The notes below the pieces were generated by a model, which did not search any database, had not been told where the DNA came from, and saw only the letters and a list, made by a program, of their open reading frames with translations. From Novispirillum itersonii (GTDB lineage Bacteria; Pseudomonadota; Alphaproteobacteria; Rhodospirillales; Rhodospirillaceae): a DNA stretch of 64,000 nt. Position numbers and translations under genes: made by a program. The DNA lies in NCBI RefSeq assembly GCF_014205675.1, contig NZ_JACIIX010000001.1, forward strand, positions 606,989-670,988. Reading direction: 5' to 3'. This document shows, piece after piece, positions 38,368-47,022 of this stretch (its first letter is position 1; every line of letters begins with the position of its first letter).

Positions 38368-39125
38368 CCTCCCCGTCCTCCGCCCCCGTCGCCCTGATCA
38401 CCGGCGGCAGCCGCGGCATCGGTGCCGAAACCGCCCGTCAGCTTGCCGCTGCGGGCTGGCAGGTCGGCCTGACCTACGTCAGTGACCGGGCAGCGGCGGA
38501 GGCTGTGGTCAACGCACTCCGCGCCACCGGCAGCAACGCCGTGGCCGTGCAGGCCGATGTCGCCCGGGCCGAAGAGGTCAGCGCCGCCTTCGATGCAGTG
38601 GAACAGGCGCTGGGGCCGGTCCGGGGCGTGGTCGGCAATGCCGGGATTGTCGCCAAGGCCGGTGATCTGGCCGACACCACCCCGGAGCGGCTGGCCCGCA
38701 TGGTTGAGGTGAACGTGCTGGGCAGCCTGTTGGTGGCACGGGAATCCGCGCGCCGCCTGTCCACCAGGCACGGCGGCAGCGGGGGATCGGTGGTACTGGT
38801 CTCCTCCGGGGCGTCCCGCCGGGGATCCCCGCATGAATGGGTCGATTACGCCGCCACCAAAGGGGCGGTGGATACCCTGACCATTGGCCTGTCGAAAGAA
38901 CTGGCGGCGGAAGGGGTGCGGGTCAACTGCGTCCGCCCCGGCCTGATCGATACCGAGATCCATGCCGCCAGCGGCATCCCGGACCGCATACAGAAGTGGG
39001 AGAAAGTGGTGCCGATGCAGCGGGCCGGGACGGCGGCGGAAGTGGCGGCGGCCATTGTCTGGCTGCTGGGCGATGCCTCGCCCTACACCACCGGGGCAAT
39101 TCTGGATGTCGGCGGCGGGGTCTGA
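38364..39125 (+). CDS. Short-chain dehydrogenase/reductase
   Basis: A 253-residue classical SDR: cofactor motif TGGSRGIG (residues about 11-18), NAG at about 92-94, catalytic Ser (VLVSSGAS), and YAATK carrying Tyr and Lys. The Arg after the cofactor strand region (SDRAAAE) does not settle NADP versus NAD. The C-terminus GAILDVGGGV is typical. Substrate unknown. It starts in a four-base overlap with the DUF971 gene and ends 24 bp from a convergent gene. Confidence 0.92.
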   Translation: MTSPSSAPVALITGGSRGIGAETARQLAAAGWQVGLTYVSDRAAAEAVVNALRATGSNAVAVQADVARAEEVSAAFDAVEQALGPVRGVVGNAGIVAKAGDLADTTPERLARMVEVNVLGSLLVARESARRLSTRHGGSGGSVVLVSSGASRRGSPHEWVDYAATKGAVDTLTIGLSKELAAEGVRVNCVRPGLIDTEIHAASGIPDRIQKWEKVVPMQRAGTAAEVAAAIVWLLGDASPYTTGAILDVGGGV

Positions 39126-39149
39126 TCCCCGCCGCCGGTCTCCGGCCCG

Positions 39150-39431
39150 TTACCGGGCCATTCCGGTTTCCACCCACATCAGGAAAAGATCGATCTTATC
39201 GTCCGGCAATGCCCCTCCCGGTGGCATCGGATGCGGTGCGGTGCTGCCCGGACGGTAGCCGGTAAGAGCCACCCGGATCGGCTGATGGAACCGGACCACG
39301 CAGTCATAGCTGGCCAGATCCATTTCCGCCGCACCGTCGTCATCCGTCAGGACGACGTTTTTCATGCAGGCAACGTAGGGGGCAAAGATCGGCCGGATAT
39401 CCTGCTCAAAGCTGGGGCGATCCATGGTCAT
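39150..39431 (-). CDS. Small cytochrome-like protein without haem motif, tyrosinase partner
   Basis: 93 residues. The pattern SFEQDIRPIF at the N-terminus, MDLASYDCV in the middle and MPPGGALPDDKIDLFLMWVETG at the end matches the planctomycete-type cytochrome C domain. However, the haem CxxCH is absent: the position reads ACMKNV. There is no signal peptide. Perhaps a copper- or partner-binding relic of the fold. The ATG at 39431 has AGGAG nine bases upstream. Third gene of the oxidase-tyrosinase operon, 27 bp after the tyrosinase. Confidence 0.75.
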   Translation of the reverse strand: MTMDRPSFEQDIRPIFAPYVACMKNVVLTDDDGAAEMDLASYDCVVRFHQPIRVALTGYRPGSTAPHPMPPGGALPDDKIDLFLMWVETGMAR

Positions 39432-39458
39432 GGTGCGTTCTCCTGTCTCTGATCGGGT

Positions 39459-41072
39459 TTACTGGGCGGGGATTGCCGTCAGACGCGGCTGATCAAAATC
39501 ATCCGGCCGCGCAGCGGGTCCGGCCGGAGTGATCCCGACGGTCATCATCCAGGCCTCCTTGCGCAGTGCCCCGGCCTGAATGCTCGCCACCGGCTGCTGT
39601 ACCGCAGCGGTCAGGCGGGTCTCTGTCATGTCCCCATGATCATGGCCGGGGCCGGACAGCTCCCAGTAATTGACCGAGGTCGCGAGGTAACGGCTGCGGA
39701 AGGCATCATCCTTCAGATCGGCCGGAACCGAAGCCGGATGCAGATAGACATCGGCCTGATAGCTGTAACCCTGATGCAGGGGTTTGCGAACCAGCTCAAC
39801 CGCCGCCAGAGAGTCCGGCGCCCCAGACGGCAACACCACAGGCACCGACTGCACCACCGCCGGGGTCGCCCCGGAATGGTAGCCACGGGCACCCCCCTCG
39901 CTCAGCAGGTAGGTGAAGAAGCTCTGTGGGGCCTGCCCGAAGCCCTGCTTGTTTTCGGCATCATAGGCCGTGGTCAGGCGGGTCAGGTCAGCCTCGCTGA
40001 GGAACTGCGGACGGCCACCGCCATCAAACCCATACCCCAGCGCCTTGATATCCAGATAGTTTTTCACCTGCCCCATGGTCTGCACACCGGTTCCCGGCAC
40101 AAAGCCCGGCGGAGACTGGAAGGCCGGAGACTGCTGCCCCCGCAGGTACTGGTTCGGCGACGTGATCTCCGACGCCGCATGACTGTCGATCCATTCCTCC
40201 AGAATGTAATCAATGAAGGCGTGATAAGAGAAAAAGATCGGGTCCAGACCTGCTGTCGTCGGCGTGTCGAGCACACCGCCAATGTAGGTGTCATGCATGT
40301 AATTGTGGATCATCGCCTCGAAGGCCCCATAGTTCCCCGGCCCGCCGACCTGATACCCGCCGAACTGCGGCCACTTCAGGTCCCGGATCAGGTAAGCCAG
40401 CAGGTACGGCGAGGTCCGCTGCCTGTCCTCCTCCGTCAGCGGCCCTTCCGTCCGCCCCGGATAGAACAGCGGAGACTCCCGGTTCTCAAACGCCTTGGGG
40501 AACCGGACCCCGGTGGGAGTCTGCGTAAAATTCCAGTAGGGCACCGTCACCCCCCGGGTTGACGGACCGGTGCGGCCTTCCGGGTCTGCCGCCCGCAGGG
40601 CCTGCTCGTAATAGAAAAACTCCGCCCGATGCCAGGGCAGGAACAGGTCCTTGGCATGTTCACACATCCCCGGGTGTTCGGTATGAAACCCGGCAGGCGG
40701 TGCCTTCATCCGCGGACAGAAAGCATCCGCATCGGAAAACCAGCCGTTTTTCGCCGGATCCGCCGCAATCGGAACCGCAGCCCCGGAGTCCGGGACCGGC
40801 ACCCCGTTGCAGTTGTGAACCCACGCCTGCCACAGATAGCCTGCGCGGTCGTTCTTGTTGGCAAGGCTCTTCTGCCGCATCACATCAATGGCATGCTCAT
40901 AGGCCGCCAGCTCCTGCGGAGTCAGATCGTCAATATTCTTGCGCATCCGCACGGATGCCTCTGCCCCAACGGTCAGAACCGTCAACAGCAGGCTGGCCGC
41001 CAGAAAGGCGGTAAAAAGGACGGAGACAGGACCGGCACACCGGTGCCGGATCCGGAAGATTTCAGGATTCAT
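39459..41072 (-). CDS. Tyrosinase-family dicopper oxidase, exported
   Basis: 537 residues with an N-terminal hydrophobic segment (about 15-37) acting as signal or anchor. The two type-3 copper sites are visible. CuA: a His in QAWVHNCNG, then HAKDLFLPWHRAEFFYYEQAL. CuB: HNYMHDTYIGG and DPIFFSYHAFIDYILEEW. A long C-terminal domain (about 350-537) follows, ending in DQPRLTAIPAQ. The family hydroxylates or oxidises phenols, or forms crosslinks in peptides; substrate not deducible. Operon partners are a multicopper oxidase upstream (58 bp) and a small cytochrome-like protein downstream. Confidence 0.9.
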   Translation of the reverse strand: MNPEIFRIRHRCAGPVSVLFTAFLAASLLLTVLTVGAEASVRMRKNIDDLTPQELAAYEHAIDVMRQKSLANKNDRAGYLWQAWVHNCNGVPVPDSGAAVPIAADPAKNGWFSDADAFCPRMKAPPAGFHTEHPGMCEHAKDLFLPWHRAEFFYYEQALRAADPEGRTGPSTRGVTVPYWNFTQTPTGVRFPKAFENRESPLFYPGRTEGPLTEEDRQRTSPYLLAYLIRDLKWPQFGGYQVGGPGNYGAFEAMIHNYMHDTYIGGVLDTPTTAGLDPIFFSYHAFIDYILEEWIDSHAASEITSPNQYLRGQQSPAFQSPPGFVPGTGVQTMGQVKNYLDIKALGYGFDGGGRPQFLSEADLTRLTTAYDAENKQGFGQAPQSFFTYLLSEGGARGYHSGATPAVVQSVPVVLPSGAPDSLAAVELVRKPLHQGYSYQADVYLHPASVPADLKDDAFRSRYLATSVNYWELSGPGHDHGDMTETRLTAAVQQPVASIQAGALRKEAWMMTVGITPAGPAARPDDFDQPRLTAIPAQ

Positions 41073-41129
41073 GAAGGGGATCCCCCACTCTGAGGTCAGG
41101 GACAGGCGGGCGCGGGGGCCCGCCCGCCG

Positions 41130-42924
41130 TCAGTGATGTCGATGTCCGTCGCGTGGCGTGGCTGCGCCGTGGGTTCCCCCCGGCTCAACCACGTCGACCA
41201 GTTCCATCATTCCCTGATCCTCGTGATCAAGGATGTGGCAGTGCAGGACATAGGTACCGATGTAATCCTCGTACCGGCTGCGCAGTTTCAGCACATCGCC
41301 GGGCCGGACCAGCTGCGTATCCCGCCACACCGTTTCCGACGCACCATCCGGCCCCGGGCGGACCATCTGGAAGGGATTGACGTGGATATGGAACGGATGG
41401 GCGACGACGATCCGGTCTTCATCCGGTGTCCCCGGAACCGGCAGGGTCTGCACCGTCCATTCCGACGCCGTCCCCAGGGTCAGCTGACGCGGTCCCTCCC
41501 CGGGGAAGGGCCGGGCATTGACCATGAAACGCAGGGCACATCCGGGTGCACTGTCATCCGGGCAATAGGCATAGCGGCCATCCGGCTGGCGGGCGGACTG
41601 CCCGATCATGAAACTGACCGCCTGTGCCGGTCCGGTCAGTTCCGCCTCGGCGATATCCTTCATCGCCTTGGTCGGGGCCAGCGCGGCACATCCGGGGCCG
41701 GAGGCTGCACAGGGCAGGGCCATTGCCAGTGCCGTCCCGCGGACCACCACCTTGGCCAGCGGCTGCCGGGCTTCCGCCGTCAGCAACAGGGATTTTTCCG
41801 CCGGTGTCGGCTGGTCATAGACATAATACACGGCCTCCGTCGCGCCCGGAGGCAGCAGCGGGGCCTTAACCAGAATATCCGAGCGGTAACCGGGCTGGAG
41901 TTCCACCTCCGTCCAGCTGTTCATGTAGCCCAGCGACAGGCCATCGAGGGCGATTTCATGCAATGTCCAGGGATCACATCCTGCCGGGTGATCCCGACCT
42001 GAAAGGTTTCGCGGATCCCGCCATGGATCAGGCGCCAACGCTGCACCTCGCCGGGGTGCAGCTCAAACACCGGCATAATCTGACCGTTGATGGTTGGCAG
42101 GCGGCCTGATTTCGCCCAGCCCCCGGGCCGAACTGGTCATAGTTTTCAATTTCGCCATTGGCATCATAGGAAATCTGCTGCAACAGCAGGACCTGATCCT
42201 TGGCGGCCCGGATTTCCGGCACCGAGTCGAGGCTGCGCGGATCATCGGGATTTTCGACAATGATCGCCCCGGCCATGCCGCTGGACACCTGCAACGCCGT
42301 CGAGCCATGCACATGGCTGTGATACCAGAACGTTCCGGTCGGGTGATCCTGCGGCACATGGATTTCCACCAGAGACTCACTCTGGGGCGGCATCAGGCGC
42401 AACACATTGTCGGCATTCCCCGCCGGAGACACATGCAGGCCATGGCTGTGAAAGTTGGTGGTATTGAAGTTGTGCGGCGTGTTCACGTCGTCCGGTTCTG
42501 GCACCCCGTCCGGCAGAAGCTGATTGCGCAGGGTAATCGACAGGGTCTCTCCCGGCCGCACCCGCAGGGTCCTGCCAACCAGCGCCCCGTCATATCCCCG
42601 CAGATGGGTCTGGCAGCCCGCGATCTCACTGCTGTGATAGTCGACGACCAGATCGCTGGTCAGCGTTCCGTTGCGGGACCGCAGAACGGGAGCCGGGCGG
42701 AACGGCTGGCCGCCCCACTCTTCGGCATTCAAGGGCCCCTGCGCACAGCCGGGCTTTCCTGACGCCGTGACGGCCTCCGGTTTCGGTGCCAGCGATACGC
42801 CATGGGTCTGTCTGGCCGGTGCACATCCGGCAACAGTCAGGATCAGCAGGGCTACGGCCACCGGTCGGAACGCGCCCGCAGTCCGATCCGGGATCCCTGT
42901 GATTCGTTTTGTCATCCCAGTCAC
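41130..42924 (-). pseudogene. Multicopper oxidase lipoprotein with two single-base frameshifts
   Basis: A laccase-type oxidase of about 598 residues if two missing bases are restored. The N-terminus is a lipoprotein signal peptide with lipobox TVAGC. All four copper motifs are present: NFHSHGLH, FWYHSHVHGS, HPFHIHVNPFQ and HCHILDHEDQGMM. The first frame runs 42924 to about 42120 and goes wrong after DQFGPG, at a run of five C at 42120-42124. A middle frame (SGRLPTINGQIMP, then WRLIHGGIRETFQ) continues to about 41986, where a three-G run (plus strand) must gain a base to reach the last frame (CDPWTLHEIALDGLS). The GTG start follows AGGGAGAG. Either a recent pseudogene or base-calling errors. 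Confidence 0.85.
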
Positions 42925-42962
42925 GAGACTCTCCCTCAGAGAGCCCTTCCCGCGTGCAGGAT

Positions 42963-42988
42963 AACACCAAAAACATCAAAAAGGTGTT
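42963..42988. promoter_or_regulatory. Inverted repeat upstream of the multicopper oxidase gene
   Basis: AACACC and GGTGTT separated by 14 AT-rich bases, about 40 bp before the oxidase start, in a very AT-rich stretch (42960-43020). A candidate operator or promoter element; no known copper-regulator box is recognised. Confidence 0.35.
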
Positions 42989-43007
42989 TTATTAAAAATT
43001 AATCACT

Positions 43008-43859
43008 CTATAGGTGTACTCTTTCAAATTTCTGCGGCTCCGGCAGATCCATCCGCGCGAACGCCGCCGGATAGTGGGGCAGAACTGCCGTACAGATCAC
43101 CCGATGGCCCCCGACATCCTCCGGTTCAACCGCCGGAGCCAGCCGGGGAGCCTCCAGAACCCGCAGGGTCTGCCGGGCAATCGCCTCGCCCGAGTCCAGC
43201 CAGCGGACCGCACGGGGGGCAACCTCCTGCAACACCGGCAACACCAGCGGGTAATGGGTACAGCCCAGCACCACCGTATCCAGTGCCGGATCGGCGAACA
43301 GCGGGGCCGCCTCGGCGGCAACCGCCTGCGGATCGACCTGACCGGTTCCCAGAAACTGCTCGGCCAGTTCCGCCAGATGCGGCGCCCCGACCTTCAGCAC
43401 CCGGAACCCGGCGGCAAACCGCTGACAGAGGTCCTCAAGATAGGGGCTTGCCGCCGTCCCCGGCGTCGCCAGAACACCGATTACCCGGCTCAGGCTGCTG
43501 GCCGCCGCCGGCTTGATCGCCGGAACCGTGCCGATCACCGGCAGGCCGGGATGATCCTGCCGGATCTCCGCCAGTGCTGCCGTCGAGGCGGTATTGCAGG
43601 CAATCACCACCACATCCGGGCGTTCCGAGGCAATCAGCCCGGACACAACCTGCCGGATCCGCTGGACCAAGGCATCCTTCGGCCAGTCCCCATAGGGAAA
43701 GCCCGCCGAGTCACAGCCATAGCTGAGGGCCACATCCGGAATCAGCCGCCGGATCTCCGCCAGCACCGACAGCCCGCCCAGACCGGAATCAAAGACCAGA
43801 ATCCGCCGCACCTGACCTGCCCCCTCCAGCTTTTCGGGATTTTCCTGACAGAACCCCAT
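43008..43859 (-). CDS. murI: Glutamate racemase
   Basis: Converts L- to D-glutamate for peptidoglycan. 283 residues. Both catalytic cysteines are present (VVIACNTAST and VVLGCTHYPL), as is the N-terminal FDSGLGGLSV with the catalytic-site Asp-Ser and the YGCDSAGFPYG loop. ATG at 43859. It lies 112 bp after ilvE with a long hairpin between, so cotranscription is uncertain. An AT-rich zone at its 3' end abuts the oxidase promoter region. Confidence 0.95.
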   Translation of the reverse strand: MGFCQENPEKLEGAGQVRRILVFDSGLGGLSVLAEIRRLIPDVALSYGCDSAGFPYGDWPKDALVQRIRQVVSGLIASERPDVVVIACNTASTAALAEIRQDHPGLPVIGTVPAIKPAAASSLSRVIGVLATPGTAASPYLEDLCQRFAAGFRVLKVGAPHLAELAEQFLGTGQVDPQAVAAEAAPLFADPALDTVVLGCTHYPLVLPVLQEVAPRAVRWLDSGEAIARQTLRVLEAPRLAPAVEPEDVGGHRVICTAVLPHYPAAFARMDLPEPQKFERVHL

Positions 43860-43924
43860 CCGGCCCGCCTTGGCAAGGGCAGGGCTGTCCGGTCAGACAT
43901 TTTTCTCCGGCTGCGCCCCCCATA

Positions 43925-43958
43925 CCCGGTTGCCCCTCACGCGGCGGGGGCAACCGGG
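43925..43958. other. Perfect 12-bp hairpin between ilvE and murI
   Basis: CCCGGTTGCCCC pairs exactly with GGGGCAACCGGG around a ten-base loop, just after the ilvE stop. No T-run follows on either strand, so it is more likely an RNA-processing or stability element, or a factor-dependent 3' end, than a simple intrinsic terminator. Confidence 0.6.
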
Positions 43959-43971
43959 CACGGTCAGCCGG

Positions 43972-44868
43972 TTATTCTGCCGCCTGTGCCGGGGATGCCG
44001 CCCCGGTTTCAGCGGCATAATCCGCAATCATCGCCCGGCACACCGCACCGGGGGTGAAGGTCCAGTCGGCAATCTGGCGCACCGGCGTCACTTCGGCGGC
44101 GGTCCCGGTCAGGAACACTTCCTGCGTCCGGGCAAACTCCTCCGGCTGGATCGCCCGCTCCACCACCTGATACCCCCGGCGGCGGGCCAGCTCGATCACC
44201 GTCTGCCGGGTGATGCCATTCAGGAAGCAGTCGGCAACCGGGGTGTGGATCACCCCATCCTGCACCAGAAAGATATTGGCCCCGGTGGCCTCCGCCACCT
44301 GTCCGCGATAATCCAACATCAGGGCATCTTCATATCCTTCCCGCTCCGCCTCATGCTTGGACAGGGTGCAGATCATATACAGACCCGCGGCCTTGGACCG
44401 GGTCGGGGCCGTTTCCGGGGCAGGACGACGCCACGGGGCAACCTTCAGGCGGATCCCTTTCATCTTGGTTTCCGGATCCCAGTAGCTGGGCCACACCCAG
44501 GCGGCAATCGCCACCTGCGTCGTCGTCTGTTGGGCAGCGACCCCCATCATCTCTGATCCGCGCCACGCCACCGGGCGGATGTAGCAGTCCCGGAAGCCAT
44601 TGGCGGCGATCACCGCCTCCGTTGCCGCGTTCAGCTGCTCCACGGTGTAAGGGACGGTGAAACCAAGGATCGCCGCCGAGTCGATCAGCCGCTGGCTGTG
44701 CTCGGTCAGCCTGAACACCTTGCCCCGGTAGGCGCGCTCCCCCTCAAACACCGAGCTGGCATAGTGCAGCCCATGCGACAGCACATGCAGCCGCGCCTCA
44801 CGCCACGGGACCATCGTCCCGTTCAGCCAGATAAATCCATCACGGTCATCAAACGGCAGGACACTCAT
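43972..44868 (-). CDS. ilvE: Branched-chain amino acid aminotransferase
   Basis: PLP-dependent class IV transaminase of 298 residues for Leu, Ile and Val. N-terminal DGFIWLNGTMVPWREA and HYASSVFEGERAY; the PLP lysine in TRSKAAGLYMICTL; VAEATGANIFLVQDG and EVFLTGTAAEVTPV in the second half. ATG at 44868 with an AAGGA site upstream. A promoter and a strong palindrome lie about 150 bp before the start, suggesting dedicated regulation. Confidence 0.95.
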   Translation of the reverse strand: MSVLPFDDRDGFIWLNGTMVPWREARLHVLSHGLHYASSVFEGERAYRGKVFRLTEHSQRLIDSAAILGFTVPYTVEQLNAATEAVIAANGFRDCYIRPVAWRGSEMMGVAAQQTTTQVAIAAWVWPSYWDPETKMKGIRLKVAPWRRPAPETAPTRSKAAGLYMICTLSKHEAEREGYEDALMLDYRGQVAEATGANIFLVQDGVIHTPVADCFLNGITRQTVIELARRRGYQVVERAIQPEEFARTQEVFLTGTAAEVTPVRQIADWTFTPGAVCRAMIADYAAETGAASPAQAAE

Positions 44869-45008
44869 CGTCCGTCTCTTTCCTTCAGCGCAGCCCGGCA
44901 GGGCCGGACCCAGAGGATCCGGCGGGGGCTGTCGCGGTTGAGTACTGTCGGTCCCTGTCTGCGGATGCAGTGCTCCGGGACCGGATCTGAGAGGCGGCCG
45001 CCTGATAA

Positions 45009-45032
45009 GCGAGACATAAAATTATGTATCGC
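45009..45032. promoter_or_regulatory. 24-bp palindrome at the ilvE transcription start
   Basis: GCGAGACATAA and TTATGTATCGC around a central AA match at ten of eleven positions. It lies directly downstream of the predicted -10 box of ilvE, a repressor-operator position. The regulator is unknown; GntR-, MarR- and Lrp-type factors use comparable sites. Confidence 0.6.
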
Positions 45033-45040
45033 ATTCTTTA

Positions 45041-45069
45041 TTTGTATCATCCGTTCAAATTTAGGTCAA
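45041..45069 (-). promoter_or_regulatory. Predicted ilvE promoter
   Basis: Minus-strand -35 TTGACC and -10 TACAAA with 17-bp spacing, in an AT-rich patch. This would give a 5' leader of about 165 nt before ilvE. The adjacent palindrome supports the location. Confidence 0.45.
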
Positions 45070-45137
45070 TAAAGCTGACCAATATTCCGCATGCATCTTC
45101 TGCATGGCCCTGTGCACGGCACACATGGCGCAGCAGT

Positions 45138-45172
45138 AAAAAAGCGGCACCCGGAACCGGATGCCGCTTTTT
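45138..45172. terminator. Intrinsic terminator of the polyamine transport operon
   Basis: AAAAAAGCGGCA pairs with TGCCGCTTTTT, with an inner CCGG pair. A T-run lies on each strand. It is 25 bp after the potI stop, on the minus strand. Confidence 0.9.
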
Positions 45173-45196
45173 CAAGCCAAAAAGAACTGTCGGGGA

Positions 45197-46042
45197 TTAC
45201 AGCGCGTCCTGCTCGGCCAAAGCCCGCTGCATCGCCCGCTTCCGCTGCTGTTCCTGCCGGTGCATGATGTAACCGGCCATCACAATTGCCAGAGTCGCGA
45301 GGCCGACAACGATGGTCGCCAGCGCGTTGATCTTCGGCGTCACCCCCAGACGGACACTGGAGAACACCACCATCGGCAGGGTGGAGGACGACGGACCGGC
45401 GGCAAAGCTGGTGGTCACCAGATCGTCCAGCGACAGAGTGAACGCCAGCAGCCAGCCGGACACCAGCGCCGGAGCGATGATCGGCAGGGTAATCAGGAAG
45501 AACACCTTCAGCGGCCGCGCCCCCAGATCCATCGCCGCTTCCTCCACGCTGTCATCCATCTGTGACAGGCGCGACTGGATGACGATGGTCACATAGGCCA
45601 TGGCAAAGGTGGTGTGGGCGATGGTGATGGTGGTGATGCCCCGCCCGTCCGGCCAGCCGGTCAGTTCTTCCAGCACCACAAACATCAGCAGGATCGCCAG
45701 ACCGGTGATCACTTCCGGCATCACCATCGGCGCGGTGATCATCCCGGAAAACAGGGTCCGGCCCTTAAAGCGGCCAAAGCGGGCCATGATCAGCCCGGCC
45801 ATGGTGCCCAGCAGAGTCGCCAGCGTTGCCGACATCGCCGCAATCAGCAGGCTGATTTTGGCGGCACCCAGCAGCTGTTCATCCTGAAACAGCTCGCCAT
45901 ACCACTTGAAGGAAAAGCCACCCCAGACCGTCACCAGTTTCGATTCATTGAACGAAAAGACGATCAGCAGCAGGATCGGCACATAGAGGAAGGCAAAGCC
46001 GAACGCCAGCGCGGAGATCAGAAACGGAGAGCGGTTGGTCAT
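45197..46042 (-). CDS. potI: Putrescine/polyamine ABC transporter permease
   Basis: 281-residue inner-membrane permease with six helices and the EAA loop EEAAMDLGARPLKVFFLITLP that contacts the ATPase. It pairs with PotH. Its start codon overlaps the PotH stop by one base. Last gene of the minus-strand potFGHI operon, followed by a terminator. Confidence 0.95.
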   Translation of the reverse strand: MTNRSPFLISALAFGFAFLYVPILLLIVFSFNESKLVTVWGGFSFKWYGELFQDEQLLGAAKISLLIAAMSATLATLLGTMAGLIMARFGRFKGRTLFSGMITAPMVMPEVITGLAILLMFVVLEELTGWPDGRGITTITIAHTTFAMAYVTIVIQSRLSQMDDSVEEAAMDLGARPLKVFFLITLPIIAPALVSGWLLAFTLSLDDLVTTSFAAGPSSSTLPMVVFSSVRLGVTPKINALATIVVGLATLAIVMAGYIMHRQEQQRKRAMQRALAEQDAL

Positions 46043-47022
46043 CAGCCCTGCTCCTTCGCTTTGGCTTCCTGCCGGGCCTGATAGCCTTGGAACAGCATGA
46101 TCGGCACCACCAGAAACACCAGCATCGCCACCGCCACCGCCGATGCGGCGGGCCAGTCACGGTTGTTGAAGAACTCCGCCCACAGCACCTTGCCGATCAT
46201 CAGGGTATCGGCCCCACCGAGCAGATCGGGGATCACGAATTCCCCCACCGCCGGAATGAACACCAGCATACACCCGGCGACAATGCCGGGGACGGAGAGG
46301 GGCAGGGTCACCTTCAGGAAGGCCTTCCACGGGCGGCAGCCCAGATCCATCGCCGCTTCCAGCAGCGACATGTCCATCTTTTCCAGCGTCGAATACAGCG
46401 GCAGGATCATGAACGGCAGATACGCATAGACAATGCCGATATAGACCGCGATCTCGGTATTCAGGATCTCCAGCGGCTCGTTGATCACCCCGATCCACAT
46501 CAGGAAATTGTTCAGCAGGCCGTTGTTCTTCAGGATGCCGATCCACGCATAGACGCGGATCAGAAAACTGGTCCAGAACGGCAGCACCACCGCCAGCAGC
46601 AGCAGATTACGGATGCTTTTGTCCGCCCGAGCGATGCCGTAGGCCATCGGATAGCCGAGCAGCAGCGCGAACAGGGTGGAGACAAAAGCAATCTTCAACG
46701 AGTTAAAATAGGCCGCCACATACAGCTCGTCCCCGAACAGATAGAAGTACGAGGCAAACGACATGCGGACCTGAAGGTACTGGTCATCCACCCACTCCAC
46801 CAGCGGGGTGTAGGGCGGAACCCCGACCTGAAACTCGGCAAAGCTGATCTTCATCACGATCAGGAACGGCGCGAGGAAAAACAGCAGAAGCCAGAAATAG
46901 GGGATGGCAATCACCAGCCCCCGGCCCCCGACGCCGAGGCGGCGGGTGGCCGCTCCGGCGCTGTTGGGATGGCGACGCTCCTTCGGGGCACCGCCGCCCC
47001 CGCCGAGCATCGGCGCGCTCAT
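46042..47022 (-). CDS. potH: Putrescine/polyamine ABC transporter permease
   Basis: 326-residue permease. The N-terminal 35 residues are Gly/Pro-rich and cytosolic, then six helices, with the EAA loop EAAMDLGCRPWKAFLKVTLP. The ATG at 47022 overlaps the PotG stop (ATGA); an in-frame start 11 codons earlier would lie inside potG. It forms the channel with PotI. Confidence 0.95.
   Translation of the reverse strand: MSAPMLGGGGGAPKERRHPNSAGAATRRLGVGGRGLVIAIPYFWLLLFFLAPFLIVMKISFAEFQVGVPPYTPLVEWVDDQYLQVRMSFASYFYLFGDELYVAAYFNSLKIAFVSTLFALLLGYPMAYGIARADKSIRNLLLLAVVLPFWTSFLIRVYAWIGILKNNGLLNNFLMWIGVINEPLEILNTEIAVYIGIVYAYLPFMILPLYSTLEKMDMSLLEAAMDLGCRPWKAFLKVTLPLSVPGIVAGCMLVFIPAVGEFVIPDLLGGADTLMIGKVLWAEFFNNRDWPAASAVAVAMLVFLVVPIMLFQGYQARQEAKAKEQG

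Noticed and set aside
41130-42924. Multicopper oxidase as two separately functional genes
   Set aside because: The copper-binding motifs are split between the frames and a middle frame is needed to join them. Neither piece could make a complete enzyme, and the second piece has no ribosome site.
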